DNA from: Achromobacter piechaudii NBRC 102461
GTDB taxonomy: Bacteria; Pseudomonadota; Gammaproteobacteria; Burkholderiales; Burkholderiaceae_B
Length of the DNA stretch: 64,000 nucleotides
Assembly: GCF_001571245.1 (NCBI RefSeq)
Contig: NZ_BCTK01000007.1
Location: 124,001-188,000, forward strand
Reading direction: 5' to 3'
Shown here: positions 15,810 to 24,091 of the stretch, one piece after another
Layout: every line of letters starts with the position of its first letter
Numbering within the stretch: the first letter of the stretch is position 1
The notes under the pieces: generated by a model
Databases searched by the model: none
Told to the model about the DNA's origin: nothing
What the model saw: only the letters and a program-made list of their open reading frames with translations
Program-made: the position numbers and the translations under genes

Positions 15810-16721
15810 ATGCGCTTGGTGACTTTTCGCGCCCATCCTACCGCCGCCGCCCGACTTGGCGCGCTGGCCGAAGGCTATGTAATCGACCTGGCGTTGCTGG
15901 GCCGCGCCGGTGGCGTCGATCTGCCCGACGACATGCTGGCGTTCATCGACCTGGGGCCGGTCGCGGTCGAACAGGCCGGCCGCCTGATGGAGGCCTATCA
16001 GGGCGAATGGCCCGTGGGCACCGCGCTGCCGCAGGAAAACGTGAAACTGCTGGCGCCCATTCCGCGCCCGCGCAAGAACATCTTCGGCATCGGCCTGAAC
16101 TACGTCGAGCACGTGGCCGAATCCAGCCGCACGCTGGACACGGCGCCGGACCTGCCCAAGCAGCCGGTGATCTTCTCCAAGCCGCCCACCACCGTCATCG
16201 GGCCGGGCGACGCCATCGAGCACAACGTCAAGATCACGCAGCAGCTGGACTGGGAAGTGGAGCTGGCGGTGATCATGGGCCGGCGCGCCTCGCGCGTGGC
16301 CGAGGCCGATGCGCTGTCCTACGTGTTCGGCTACAGCGTGATGCTGGACATGAGCGCGCGCGACTGCCGCCGCGCGGGCCAATGGATCTACTCCAAGGGC
16401 CAGGACACCTATGCGCCGTTCGGCCCATGCATCGTTACCGCCGATGAGATTCCCGACCCGCAGGTGCTGGACTTGTGGCTGACCGTCAACGGTGAAAAGA
16501 AGCAGGGCTCGAACACGCGCCACATGCTGTTCAAGGTGCCGTTCCTGATCGCCGACATCAGCGCCGGCATCACGCTGGAACCGGGCGACATCATCGCCAC
16601 CGGCACGCCGGAAGGCGTGGGCGCGGGCCGCAAGCCGCAGGAATGGTTGTGGCCGGGCGACGTGGTGGTTGCGTGCGTGGAAGGCATCGGCACGCTGCGC
16701 CATCCGGTCGTGGCGGTATAG
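15810..16721 (+). CDS. Fumarylacetoacetate hydrolase family protein (acylpyruvate hydrolase)
   Basis: A 303-residue FAH-fold metal-dependent hydrolase that splits a carbon-carbon bond in acylpyruvates. FGIGLNYVEHVAES (about 92-105), FSKPPTTVIGPGDAI (about 122-136) and the metal-ligand region DWEVELAVIMG (147-157) are typical of fumarylpyruvate/maleylpyruvate hydrolases. Together with the dioxygenase just upstream it would give pyruvate and fumarate, or maleate if maleylpyruvate is split directly. The stop is followed after 47 bases by the ABC binding-protein gene in the same direction. Confidence 0.9.
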   Translation: MRLVTFRAHPTAAARLGALAEGYVIDLALLGRAGGVDLPDDMLAFIDLGPVAVEQAGRLMEAYQGEWPVGTALPQENVKLLAPIPRPRKNIFGIGLNYVEHVAESSRTLDTAPDLPKQPVIFSKPPTTVIGPGDAIEHNVKITQQLDWEVELAVIMGRRASRVAEADALSYVFGYSVMLDMSARDCRRAGQWIYSKGQDTYAPFGPCIVTADEIPDPQVLDLWLTVNGEKKQGSNTRHMLFKVPFLIADISAGITLEPGDIIATGTPEGVGAGRKPQEWLWPGDVVVACVEGIGTLRHPVVAV

Positions 16722-16768
16722 GTCCAGGCCGGCCGCGTGGCGGGCAACGCAGTCTTCAAGGGGAAAAC

Positions 16769-17962
16769 ATGATCAAGAAACAGAAACTGGGCGGCATCGC
16801 CGCCGCGTTGTCCGTCGCGCTGGGCGCGGCGTTTTCGATGGGCGCGGCGCGCGCCGCCGACCCGGTCAAGATCGGCTTTATCGCCACCTTGTCCACGCCC
16901 GCGGGCTACATCGGCGAGGACGAGCGCGACGCGTTCAACCTGGCCATCAAGCAGGGCGGCGGCACGCTGGGCGGTGTGCCGGTGCAGCTGGTCATCGAAG
17001 ACGACGGCCTCAAGCCCGCCAATGCCAAGCAGGCCGCCGACCGCCTGCTGCAATCCGGCGTGAAGCTGTACACGGGCGTGAACTTCTCCAACGTGCTGGC
17101 CGCCGTCGTACCCAGCGTCGTGAAGTCCGGCGCGTTCTATGTCAGCCTGAACCCCGGCCCGTCCAATTTCGCGGGAGAAAAGTGCGACCCCAACTACTTC
17201 GTCGCGTCCTACCAGAACGACGCCTTCCACACGGCGGGCGGCGTGGCGGCCAACGAGCTGGGCTATAAGCGAGTCGTGCTGCTGGCGCCCAATTACCAGG
17301 CAGGGCGCGATGCCATCGAAGGCTTCAAGCGCACCTACAAGGGCGAGGTGGTGGCCGAGATCTACACCAAGCTCGACCAGTCGGATTTCTCGGTGGAACT
17401 GGCGCGCGTGCGCTCGCTGGCGCCCGAAGCCATCTACCAGTTTCATCCGGGCGGCACGGGCATCAACTTCGTCAAGCAGTACGCGGCGGCGGGCTTGAAC
17501 AAGAGCATCCCGATGCTGATGCCCAGCTTCTCGATGGACGCGCGGATGATCCAGGCCACCGGCGATGCATCCCTGGGGTCCTACACCACGGGCATCTGGT
17601 CTCAGGATTTCGACAACCCGCCGTCCCAGGCCTTCGTGAAAGCGTTCAAGGAAGCCTATGGCCGCATGCCGACCGACTATGCGATGCAGGCCTACGACAC
17701 CGCGCAATTGATTGGCGTGGGCCTGAAGGCGACGGGCGGCGACTTGTCCAAGGCCGACGCGTTCCGCGCGGCGCTGCGCAAGCCGGACTTCACGTCGTTG
17801 CGCGGCAAGTTCAGCATGAATACCAATCAGCATCCGATCCAGGACCTGTACCTGATGCGCATTGAAAAGGACAGCACCGGCGGCCTGGCGCCGCATCTGG
17901 TGCGCAAGCTCGTGTCCGACGACAAGGACGCCTACGCCCAATTCTGCAAGATGCCATCATGA
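16769..17962 (+). CDS. LIV-type (HAAT) ABC transporter substrate-binding protein
   Basis: A 397-residue periplasmic binding protein of the type-I fold Peripla_BP_6 class. The signal peptide begins MIKKQKLGGIAAALSVALG and is cut near ARA/ADPVKIGF; the frame extends upstream but the ATG at 16769 has AAGGGG before it and begins this signal. The block IGFIATLSTPAGYIGEDERD and the hinge region around VVPSVVKSGAFYVSLNPGPS are typical. In aromatic-catabolic clusters such proteins bind aromatic acids rather than leucine, so the dioxygenase substrate or a precursor is the probable ligand (inference). Its last four bases overlap the permease gene. Confidence 0.92.
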   Translation: MIKKQKLGGIAAALSVALGAAFSMGAARAADPVKIGFIATLSTPAGYIGEDERDAFNLAIKQGGGTLGGVPVQLVIEDDGLKPANAKQAADRLLQSGVKLYTGVNFSNVLAAVVPSVVKSGAFYVSLNPGPSNFAGEKCDPNYFVASYQNDAFHTAGGVAANELGYKRVVLLAPNYQAGRDAIEGFKRTYKGEVVAEIYTKLDQSDFSVELARVRSLAPEAIYQFHPGGTGINFVKQYAAAGLNKSIPMLMPSFSMDARMIQATGDASLGSYTTGIWSQDFDNPPSQAFVKAFKEAYGRMPTDYAMQAYDTAQLIGVGLKATGGDLSKADAFRAALRKPDFTSLRGKFSMNTNQHPIQDLYLMRIEKDSTGGLAPHLVRKLVSDDKDAYAQFCKMPS

Positions 17963-18873
17963 CGCTTCTGTTCGAACAGCTGCTTAACGGCTTGCAGTTC
18001 GGCGCTATGCTTTTCATGCTGGCGGCCGGGCTGACGTTGATCTTCGGGATCATGGGCGTGGTGAACCTGACGCACGGGTCCTTCTATATGGTGGGCGCGT
18101 ACTGCGCCGCCTACGCCATCGGCACCACGGGGTCGTTCCTGGCGGGCGTGCTGGCCGCGCTGCTGGGGGCCGGCCTGTACGGCATCTCGGTCGAAGTGCT
18201 GGTGATCCGCAAGCTGTACAAGCGCGATCACCTCTACCAGGTGCTGGCCACGTTCGGCCTGCTGCTGTTTTCGAACGAAGCGGTCAGCCTGATCTTCGGA
18301 CGGCGGCCGCCGCTGGTGGGCATCCCCTCGTTTCTGGAAGGCGCGGTGACGCTGGCGCCCGGTTTCCAGTATCCGGTGATCCGGCTGTCGTTCATCGGCA
18401 TCGGCGCGCTGGTGGCGGTGGGCTTGTGGTGGCTGGTCAACCGCACGCGTATCGGCATGCTGATCCGCGCGGGCGCGGATGACCGTGAAATGGTGGATGC
18501 GCTGGGGGTGGACATCCGCAAGCTGTATACGCTGGTCTTCGGCCTGGGCGCGCTGCTGTGCGGACTCGCCGGCGTGATGGCCGCGCCGCTGCTGGCGGTG
18601 GAAATCGGCATGGGCGAACGCATCCTGATCACGACGTTCGTGGTGATTGTGATCGGCGGCGTGGGCTCGGTGCGCGGCGCGTTGGCGGGCGCTTTGCTGG
18701 TGGGCATGGTCGACAGCCTGGGGCGCGCCTTTCTGCCGCAGTTGCTGTCCACGATGTTCTCGCCCGCCACGGCGGACCCGCTGGCCGCCGGCATGGCGTC
18801 GGCCAGTATCTATGTGTTGATGGCGATCGTGCTGATCGCCCGGCCGGGTGGCCTGTTTCCGGCGCGAGGATGA
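17959..18873 (+). CDS. LIV-type ABC transporter permease, LivH-like
   Basis: A 304-residue inner-membrane permease of the branched-chain amino acid type with about eight hydrophobic segments. LFEQLLNGLQFGAMLFMLAA at the start and LIFGIMGVVNLTHGSFYMVG are characteristic of LivH. The EAA-like cytoplasmic region (around DDREMVDALGVDIRKLYT) contacts the ATPases. The ATGA overlaps at both ends show translational coupling with the binding protein and the second permease. Confidence 0.93.
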   Translation: MTLLFEQLLNGLQFGAMLFMLAAGLTLIFGIMGVVNLTHGSFYMVGAYCAAYAIGTTGSFLAGVLAALLGAGLYGISVEVLVIRKLYKRDHLYQVLATFGLLLFSNEAVSLIFGRRPPLVGIPSFLEGAVTLAPGFQYPVIRLSFIGIGALVAVGLWWLVNRTRIGMLIRAGADDREMVDALGVDIRKLYTLVFGLGALLCGLAGVMAAPLLAVEIGMGERILITTFVVIVIGGVGSVRGALAGALLVGMVDSLGRAFLPQLLSTMFSPATADPLAAGMASASIYVLMAIVLIARPGGLFPARG

Positions 18874-19856
18874 TGATGGCAAAGACACTTTCCAATCGCG
18901 CCCGCTGGGGCCTGGCCGGCCTGACGGTATTGATCCTGCTGCCTGCCGCTGCGCTGGCCTCGGGCTCGCCCTTCCTGATCGGCGTGGTCACGCGCTTTCT
19001 GATCTACGGCCTGGCCGCCGTCAGCCTGGACCTGGTCATCGGCTACGGCGCCATGGTCAGCTTCGGCCACGCCATGTTCTTCGGGTTGGGGGGCTACGCG
19101 GTGGGCATCATCGCCTTCCACACCGCCGAAGCCGGGCCGATCTTTGGCTGGGCCGGCAGCAATGCGGCGCTGGTCGTCTGGCCCATCGCGCTGATCGTGT
19201 GCGCGCTGGCCGGCTGGGTCTTCGGCTATCTGGCGCTGCGCACGCGCGGTGTGCAGTTCATCATGATTACGCTGGCGTTCGGGCAGATGGTGTATTTCAT
19301 CCTGGTGTCGTTGCAGTTCTATGGCGGCGACGACGGCCTGATGATTCCGCAGCGCAACGTGCTGCCCGGCATCAATCTGGAAAGCCCGCTGGTGTTCTAT
19401 TACGTCTGCCTGGCGCTGCTGACGGCGTGGACGCTGCTGTGCATCCGCATCACCAACTCGCGTTTCGGCATGGTCTTGCAGGCCTTGCGCCAAAGCGAAC
19501 GGCGCGCCGTGAACCTGGGCGTGGCGCCCACGCCGTATCGCCTGAGCGCCTTTGTGCTGTCGGCCGTGGGCACGGGACTGGCGGGCGTGCTGTGGGCGAA
19601 CTACGCGGGGCTGGTCACGCCCGACATGGCGGCTTGGACCAAGTCGGGCGAGCTCATGGCCATCGTGATCCTGGGCGGCGTGGGCACCTTGCTGGGGCCC
19701 ATCGCGGGCGCGGCGGTGTTCCTGGGGCTGGAGCAGACGCTGTCGTCGCTGACCGAACATTGGCTGCTCTACATGGGGCCGATCCTGGTGCTGGTGGTGC
19801 TGTGGGGCCAGAAGGGCCTGTTCGGAAAATTGCTGGAGACGCGCCATGCCGACTGA
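18870..19856 (+). CDS. LIV-type ABC transporter permease, LivM-like
   Basis: A 328-residue second permease with about nine to ten hydrophobic segments. AAVSLDLVIGYGAMVSFGHA and the loop SERRAVNLGVAPTPYRLSAF are LivM hallmarks. Three ATG codons stand in a row at 18870, 18873 and 18876; GAGG ends just before the first, so the third has the best spacing and the true start may be 18876. The gene overlaps both neighbours. Confidence 0.92.
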   Translation: MMMAKTLSNRARWGLAGLTVLILLPAAALASGSPFLIGVVTRFLIYGLAAVSLDLVIGYGAMVSFGHAMFFGLGGYAVGIIAFHTAEAGPIFGWAGSNAALVVWPIALIVCALAGWVFGYLALRTRGVQFIMITLAFGQMVYFILVSLQFYGGDDGLMIPQRNVLPGINLESPLVFYYVCLALLTAWTLLCIRITNSRFGMVLQALRQSERRAVNLGVAPTPYRLSAFVLSAVGTGLAGVLWANYAGLVTPDMAAWTKSGELMAIVILGGVGTLLGPIAGAAVFLGLEQTLSSLTEHWLLYMGPILVLVVLWGQKGLFGKLLETRHAD

Positions 19857-20616
19857 CGCCCAAGACAGCCTGTTGCGCCTGACGCAGTTGCGCAAGGCCT
19901 TCGATGCGGTGGTGGCCACCAATGGCGTGGACCTGGATGTACAGGCCGGCGAGATCCACGCCATCATCGGGCCCAACGGCGCGGGCAAATCCACACTGAT
20001 CGCGCAGATCTGCGGCGAGATCCGGCCCGACTCCGGCACCATCCATCTGGACGGGCGCGACGTGACCGGCTTGCGCGCCTTTGAACGCGCGCGGCTGGGT
20101 CTGGGGCGCTCGTTCCAGATCACCGAGCTTTGCCACGAATACACGGCGCTTGAAAACGTGATCCTGTCGCGCATGCTCAAGGGCGGGCGCGCGTTCGGCG
20201 CGTGGTCCGATCCGCGCCGCGACGCGGGCCTGAAAGAGCAGGCGATGCAATGGCTGACCCATGTGGGGCTGGCGGACCGTCGCCATGTGCGGTCAGCGGA
20301 CCTGGCGCATGGCGAAAAACGGCAATTGGAATTGGCGGTCGCGCTGGCGCGGTCGCCGCGCCTGTTGCTGCTGGACGAACCCATGGCCGGCATGGGCCCC
20401 GAGGAATCGGCCCGCATGACGCGCCTCTTGCAAGGCATGAAGGGCGACTACGGCATCCTGCTGGTGGAACACGATATGGACGCCGTCTTCGCACTGGCCG
20501 ATCGCATCAGCGTGCTGGTATACGGCCGTGTGGTGTTCAGCGGCGCGCCCGACGAGGTGCGCCGCCATCCCGACGTGCGCGCGGCCTATCTGGGAGAAGA
20601 ACATGTTGAAGGTTGA
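19846..20616 (+). CDS. LIV-type ABC transporter ATP-binding protein, LivG-like
   Basis: A 256-residue ATPase subunit. Walker A is GPNGAGKST (about 45-53), Walker B LLLLDEPMAGM, and the switch His is in VEHDMDAVF. The signature motif reads LAHGEKRQLE rather than LSGGQ, which is normal for LivG proteins. It overlaps the permease gene by 11 bases and the next ATPase gene by 14. With LivF it powers uptake of the cluster's substrate. Confidence 0.93.
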   Translation: MPTDAQDSLLRLTQLRKAFDAVVATNGVDLDVQAGEIHAIIGPNGAGKSTLIAQICGEIRPDSGTIHLDGRDVTGLRAFERARLGLGRSFQITELCHEYTALENVILSRMLKGGRAFGAWSDPRRDAGLKEQAMQWLTHVGLADRRHVRSADLAHGEKRQLELAVALARSPRLLLLDEPMAGMGPEESARMTRLLQGMKGDYGILLVEHDMDAVFALADRISVLVYGRVVFSGAPDEVRRHPDVRAAYLGEEHVEG

Positions 20617-21295
20617 CGGGCTGACGGGCGGCTACGGGTCCAGCAAGGTGCTGTTCGGCATGTCGTTCGAAGCCAGCGAGGGCGAGGTCATTTCGCTGAT
20701 CGGCCGCAACGGCATGGGCAAGACCACCACGGTCAAGACGCTGATGGGCATGCTGCCTGCCACCGGGGGCGCGGTGCAGTTCCGGGGGCAGACACTGGGC
20801 CGGTCCGCGCCCAGCACGGTGGCGCGCCTGGGCGTCGGGCTGGTGCCGGAAGGGCGCAGGGTGTTCGGGTCGCTGACCGTGCAGGAAAACCTGGTGGCGA
20901 CCGCGCGCGCGGCGGCGGGCGGCTGGGACCTGGCGCGCGTCTATGCGTTGTTCCCGCGTCTGCAAGAGCGCCGCGCGCAGTCCTCGCGCACGCTGTCGGG
21001 CGGTGAACAGCAGATGCTGGTGGTGGGCCGCGCGTTGATGACCAATCCCAAGCTGCTGATCCTGGACGAAGCCACCGAGGGGCTGGCGCCCCTGATTCGC
21101 CAGGAGATCTGGCGTTGCCTGCGATCGCTCAAGTCCGAAGGCCAGACCATTCTTGTCATCGACAAGAACCTGCCCGAAATGGCGACCCTGGTGGACCGGC
21201 ACTACATCGTGGACAAGGGGCGTGTGGCCTGGTCGGGCAAGCCGGCCGAGCTGTCGGCGCAGCCTGAGCTGGCGCATCGCTACCTGGGCATATGA
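20603..21295 (+). CDS. LIV-type ABC transporter ATP-binding protein, LivF-like
   Basis: A 230-residue ATPase subunit with Walker A GRNGMGKTT, signature LSGGEQQMLVVGRAL and Walker B LLILDEATEGL. The ATG at 20603 lies inside the end of livG after GGGAGAAGA, a good ribosome site. The five transporter genes form one overlapping operon with the dioxygenase and hydrolase genes upstream. The H-loop His is replaced by Asn-Leu-Pro context (DKNLPEM), as in a number of LivF proteins of catabolic clusters. Confidence 0.93.
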   Translation: MLKVDGLTGGYGSSKVLFGMSFEASEGEVISLIGRNGMGKTTTVKTLMGMLPATGGAVQFRGQTLGRSAPSTVARLGVGLVPEGRRVFGSLTVQENLVATARAAAGGWDLARVYALFPRLQERRAQSSRTLSGGEQQMLVVGRALMTNPKLLILDEATEGLAPLIRQEIWRCLRSLKSEGQTILVIDKNLPEMATLVDRHYIVDKGRVAWSGKPAELSAQPELAHRYLGI

Positions 21296-21365
21296 AGCGG
21301 CCGCGCGCGGGTAGAATGAGCCGCCTGTGCGCGGTTTGGCGGACACGCCGCTGACACTGGAGAGC

Positions 21366-22130
21366 ATGTTGAAGCCAAGAATCAAAGCTTCCCGCCAGGA
21401 CGATCCCGGTTCTGACGGGAATGCCGACGTTGAAGACATTACGCTGTCCGAGCAGGTCTATCGCCTGCTTCGGCGCGACATCATGAGCGGGGCCTTCGCG
21501 CCCGGCCAATCGCTGCGGCTGGAACTGCTGCGGCAGCGCTACGGCAGCAGCTTTTCGCCCATCCGCGAAGCGCTCAACCGCTTGCGCAGCGAACGCATGG
21601 TCGTGAACACCACGTCGCGCGGGTTCAGCATCGCGCCCTTGTCGGTCGAGGAAATGTGGGATGCCTGTGAAACGCGCATCCTGATCGACTGCGATGCGCT
21701 GCGGCGTTCGCTGGCCAACGCGGACGACGCCTGGGAAACGCGGCTGGTGGGGGCGTACCATGCGCTGACGCTGGCGGCGCAGCGCGCGGGCCAGGCTCCC
21801 GCACCTTCGGAAGAATTGGAAGAATTGCTGGAAGCGCGCCATCTGGATTTTCACCATGCGCTGATTGGCGCTTGCCGCTCGCGCTGGCTGCTGGACCTGT
21901 CCACGCAGCTGTATGCGCAGACCGAGCGCTACCGCCGTCCGGCGCGCGCCGGGGCCACGGCCTACGGGCCCGAGCGCAATGTGGACGACGAACATCGCCA
22001 ATTGCTCGACGCCGCGATCTCGCGCGATGCCGAGCGTTCGGTGGCCATGTTGGCTGCCCATTACCGCAAGACCGCGCAGTTCATCGAACGGATCATTTCT
22101 CAGCCCGACACCCAGGCACGACATGCATAA
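21366..22130 (+). CDS. GntR-family regulator, FCD (FadR-like) type
   Basis: A 254-residue regulator. A winged helix occupies about residues 27-90 (LSEQVYRLLRRDIMSGAFAP, then YGSSFSPIREALNRLRSERM), followed by an all-helical FCD ligand domain with candidate metal ligands in EARHLDFHHALIGACRSRWL and MLAAHYRKTAQFI. FCD regulators usually bind small organic acids. The ATG at 21366 is preceded closely by GGAG; an upstream GTG at 21327 is possible. It follows the transporter genes after 70 bases and overlaps the alpha/beta-hydrolase gene by eight bases, so it is the likely local regulator of the ring-cleavage cluster. Confidence 0.9.
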   Translation: MLKPRIKASRQDDPGSDGNADVEDITLSEQVYRLLRRDIMSGAFAPGQSLRLELLRQRYGSSFSPIREALNRLRSERMVVNTTSRGFSIAPLSVEEMWDACETRILIDCDALRRSLANADDAWETRLVGAYHALTLAAQRAGQAPAPSEELEELLEARHLDFHHALIGACRSRWLLDLSTQLYAQTERYRRPARAGATAYGPERNVDDEHRQLLDAAISRDAERSVAMLAAHYRKTAQFIERIISQPDTQARHA

Positions 22131-23007
22131 GCCCGAGATCGACCTTTTCTTTCCCACCATCGCCGAACGCGAGGTGCAATACAACGCGCGCGAGTCGGTG
22201 GCGGATTTCGACGCCTGCGTGCGCCGCTACGCCGAGTCGTCCGCGCGAGCGCGTTCGCGTCGCCCCGGCGTGCTGGACCTGCGCTACGGCATGGGGCAGG
22301 ACGAACGGCTGGACCTGTTCCTGCCTTCGGCATCGCGCGCGCCCGCGCCGGTTTTCGTGTTCATCCACGGCGGCTACTGGCGCGCGCAGCGCAAGGAAGA
22401 CGCGCCCGTCATGGCCGAGGCCTTCAACGCGGCGGGCGCTGCCCTCGCCACGCTGGAATACACGCTGGTGCCCGAGGCCACGCTGGGCGAAGTGGTGCGC
22501 GAAGTGCGCAGCGCGGTGGCCTGGCTGTACAAGAACGCCGCGACCTACGGCGTGGACCCTGAACGCATCTACGTGGGCGGCAGTTCGGCGGGCGGGCATC
22601 TGGCCGGCATGCTGGTCGCGCCCGGCTGGCCCGCGCGCTATGGCGTGCCGGACGACATCATCAAGGGCACCCTGGCCTTGTCCGGCCTGTTCGACCTGCG
22701 TCCGCTGTGCGACATCCTGCCCAACACCTGGCTGCGCCTGACGCCCGAGCAGGCCGCGCATCAAAGCCCCATCTTCAATCTGCCCGAACGTGCAGGCCCC
22801 ATGCTGCTGGCGGTGGGCGGCCTGGAAACCCAGGGTTTCAAGAACCAGACGGCGGCCTTCGAAGCCGCCTGGAACGGCGCCGGCCTGGCGTCCACCCGCA
22901 TCGCCACGCCGCACTGCAACCACTTCGACCTGGTCAACGAGCTTGAAGACCCGGACAGCGACCTGACCCGCGCCACGTTGGCGATGATGGGGCTGGCCGT
23001 TCGCTGA
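22123..23007 (+). CDS. Alpha/beta hydrolase, arylformamidase/HSL-like
   Basis: A 294-residue cytoplasmic alpha/beta hydrolase. The oxyanion motif HGGYW is at 82-86, the nucleophile is Ser155 in VGGSSAGGH, and the probable acid-base His is in CNHFDLV near residue 267. HGGYW with GGSSAGG is the pattern of kynurenine formamidase-like enzymes and hormone-sensitive-lipase relatives. In this cluster it could hydrolyse an ester or amide of the aromatic acid that feeds ring cleavage; no tryptophan-pathway genes are nearby. Its start overlaps the GntR gene by eight bases, so the two are co-translated. Confidence 0.85.
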   Translation: MHKPEIDLFFPTIAEREVQYNARESVADFDACVRRYAESSARARSRRPGVLDLRYGMGQDERLDLFLPSASRAPAPVFVFIHGGYWRAQRKEDAPVMAEAFNAAGAALATLEYTLVPEATLGEVVREVRSAVAWLYKNAATYGVDPERIYVGGSSAGGHLAGMLVAPGWPARYGVPDDIIKGTLALSGLFDLRPLCDILPNTWLRLTPEQAAHQSPIFNLPERAGPMLLAVGGLETQGFKNQTAAFEAAWNGAGLASTRIATPHCNHFDLVNELEDPDSDLTRATLAMMGLAVR

Positions 23008-23018
23008 CGGAGTTGCAG

Positions 23019-23933
23019 ATGGCCGACCTGAAGCTGCTTGAAGACCTGATGGCGCTGGCGCGCACCGGCAGCTTCGTGCGCGCCGCCGAACTGCGCCACG
23101 TGACGCACCCCGCGTTCGGCCGGCGCATCCGTGCGCTTGAAGCGTGGGCAGGCGCGCCGCTGGTCGAACGCCAGCATCTGCCGGTCACCTTGACCGCGCA
23201 GGGCGAGGCGCTGCTCAAGACGGCGACTCAGGTGGTCGAGCAGATGGGGCTGGTGCGCCATCGCATCCGCAGTTCGGGCGCGGGCGGCGAAGCGGTGCTG
23301 CGCATCGCCACGGGCCGCAGCCTGGCGCGCACGCTGGTGGCGGATTGGATCGCCCGGCTGCGCCATCGCGCGCCCAAGGTGCTGACCGAAGGCACGCAGG
23401 TGGAATTGTTCACGGGGCAGGCGAAGGATCTGGTGGTGCGGTTGGAGCAAGGCAAGGTCGACCTGCTGTGCTGCTACGAACACCCGGCGCTGTCAGTGCC
23501 CCTGAGCCCGGCCCGCTATCGCTACATGACGCTGGCCACCGACAAGCTGGTGCCGGTCAGCCAGGCGGATGCGCGCGGCCGCGCGCGTTACGTGCTGGAA
23601 GATGGCGGGCAGGCGGCGCCGCTGATTACCTACACGGGCGGGCTGGCGATGGAACGCATCGTGGGCGACCGCCTGGAGACCTCGCCCTACGCGTTGACGC
23701 CGTTCGTGCGCAGCGATTCCCTGGACGCGGCGCACGGCGCGGTGGCCAAGGGCCTGGGCGTGGCGTGGTTGCCGTGGTCCATGGTGGCTGCCGATTGCCG
23801 TCGAGGCGCGTTGGTGGCGCTGGGCGCGCGCAGCGAAGAAATCGCCTTCGAGGTGCGGCTGTACCGGCCGCGCGCACGTTTGACGGACCTGGCGGAGGCG
23901 GCCTGGGAGGCCACCGCGAACCGCAAGGCGTGA
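23019..23933 (+). CDS. LysR-family transcriptional regulator
   Basis: A 304-residue LysR regulator. The N-terminal helix-turn-helix (LLEDLMALARTGSFVRAAEL, then VTHPAFGRRIRALEAW) is a little unusual in reading HPAFGRRI where many have QPAVSRQI. The effector domain (about 90-300) is complete, with the LAxxLGVAWLP-like block KGLGVAWLPWSMV. The ATG at 23019 has GGAG seven bases upstream. It follows the hydrolase gene by 11 bases, so it is probably the last gene of the ring-cleavage operon and a second regulator of it. Confidence 0.9.
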   Translation: MADLKLLEDLMALARTGSFVRAAELRHVTHPAFGRRIRALEAWAGAPLVERQHLPVTLTAQGEALLKTATQVVEQMGLVRHRIRSSGAGGEAVLRIATGRSLARTLVADWIARLRHRAPKVLTEGTQVELFTGQAKDLVVRLEQGKVDLLCCYEHPALSVPLSPARYRYMTLATDKLVPVSQADARGRARYVLEDGGQAAPLITYTGGLAMERIVGDRLETSPYALTPFVRSDSLDAAHGAVAKGLGVAWLPWSMVAADCRRGALVALGARSEEIAFEVRLYRPRARLTDLAEAAWEATANRKA

Positions 23934-24091
23934 GGGCGGCGGCAGCCCACGGACTCAGAGCGCAGGCGAGATAAGCACGAAGATGTGCCGTTTCGGCACG
24001 TGCGGGCGAAGGCGCCGCCGCGAAAATACCAGCCTATACCTCCAACGAGACGGCCACGCCGTCCACCCCCCAGCACCCCAAGGAAGAAAAC

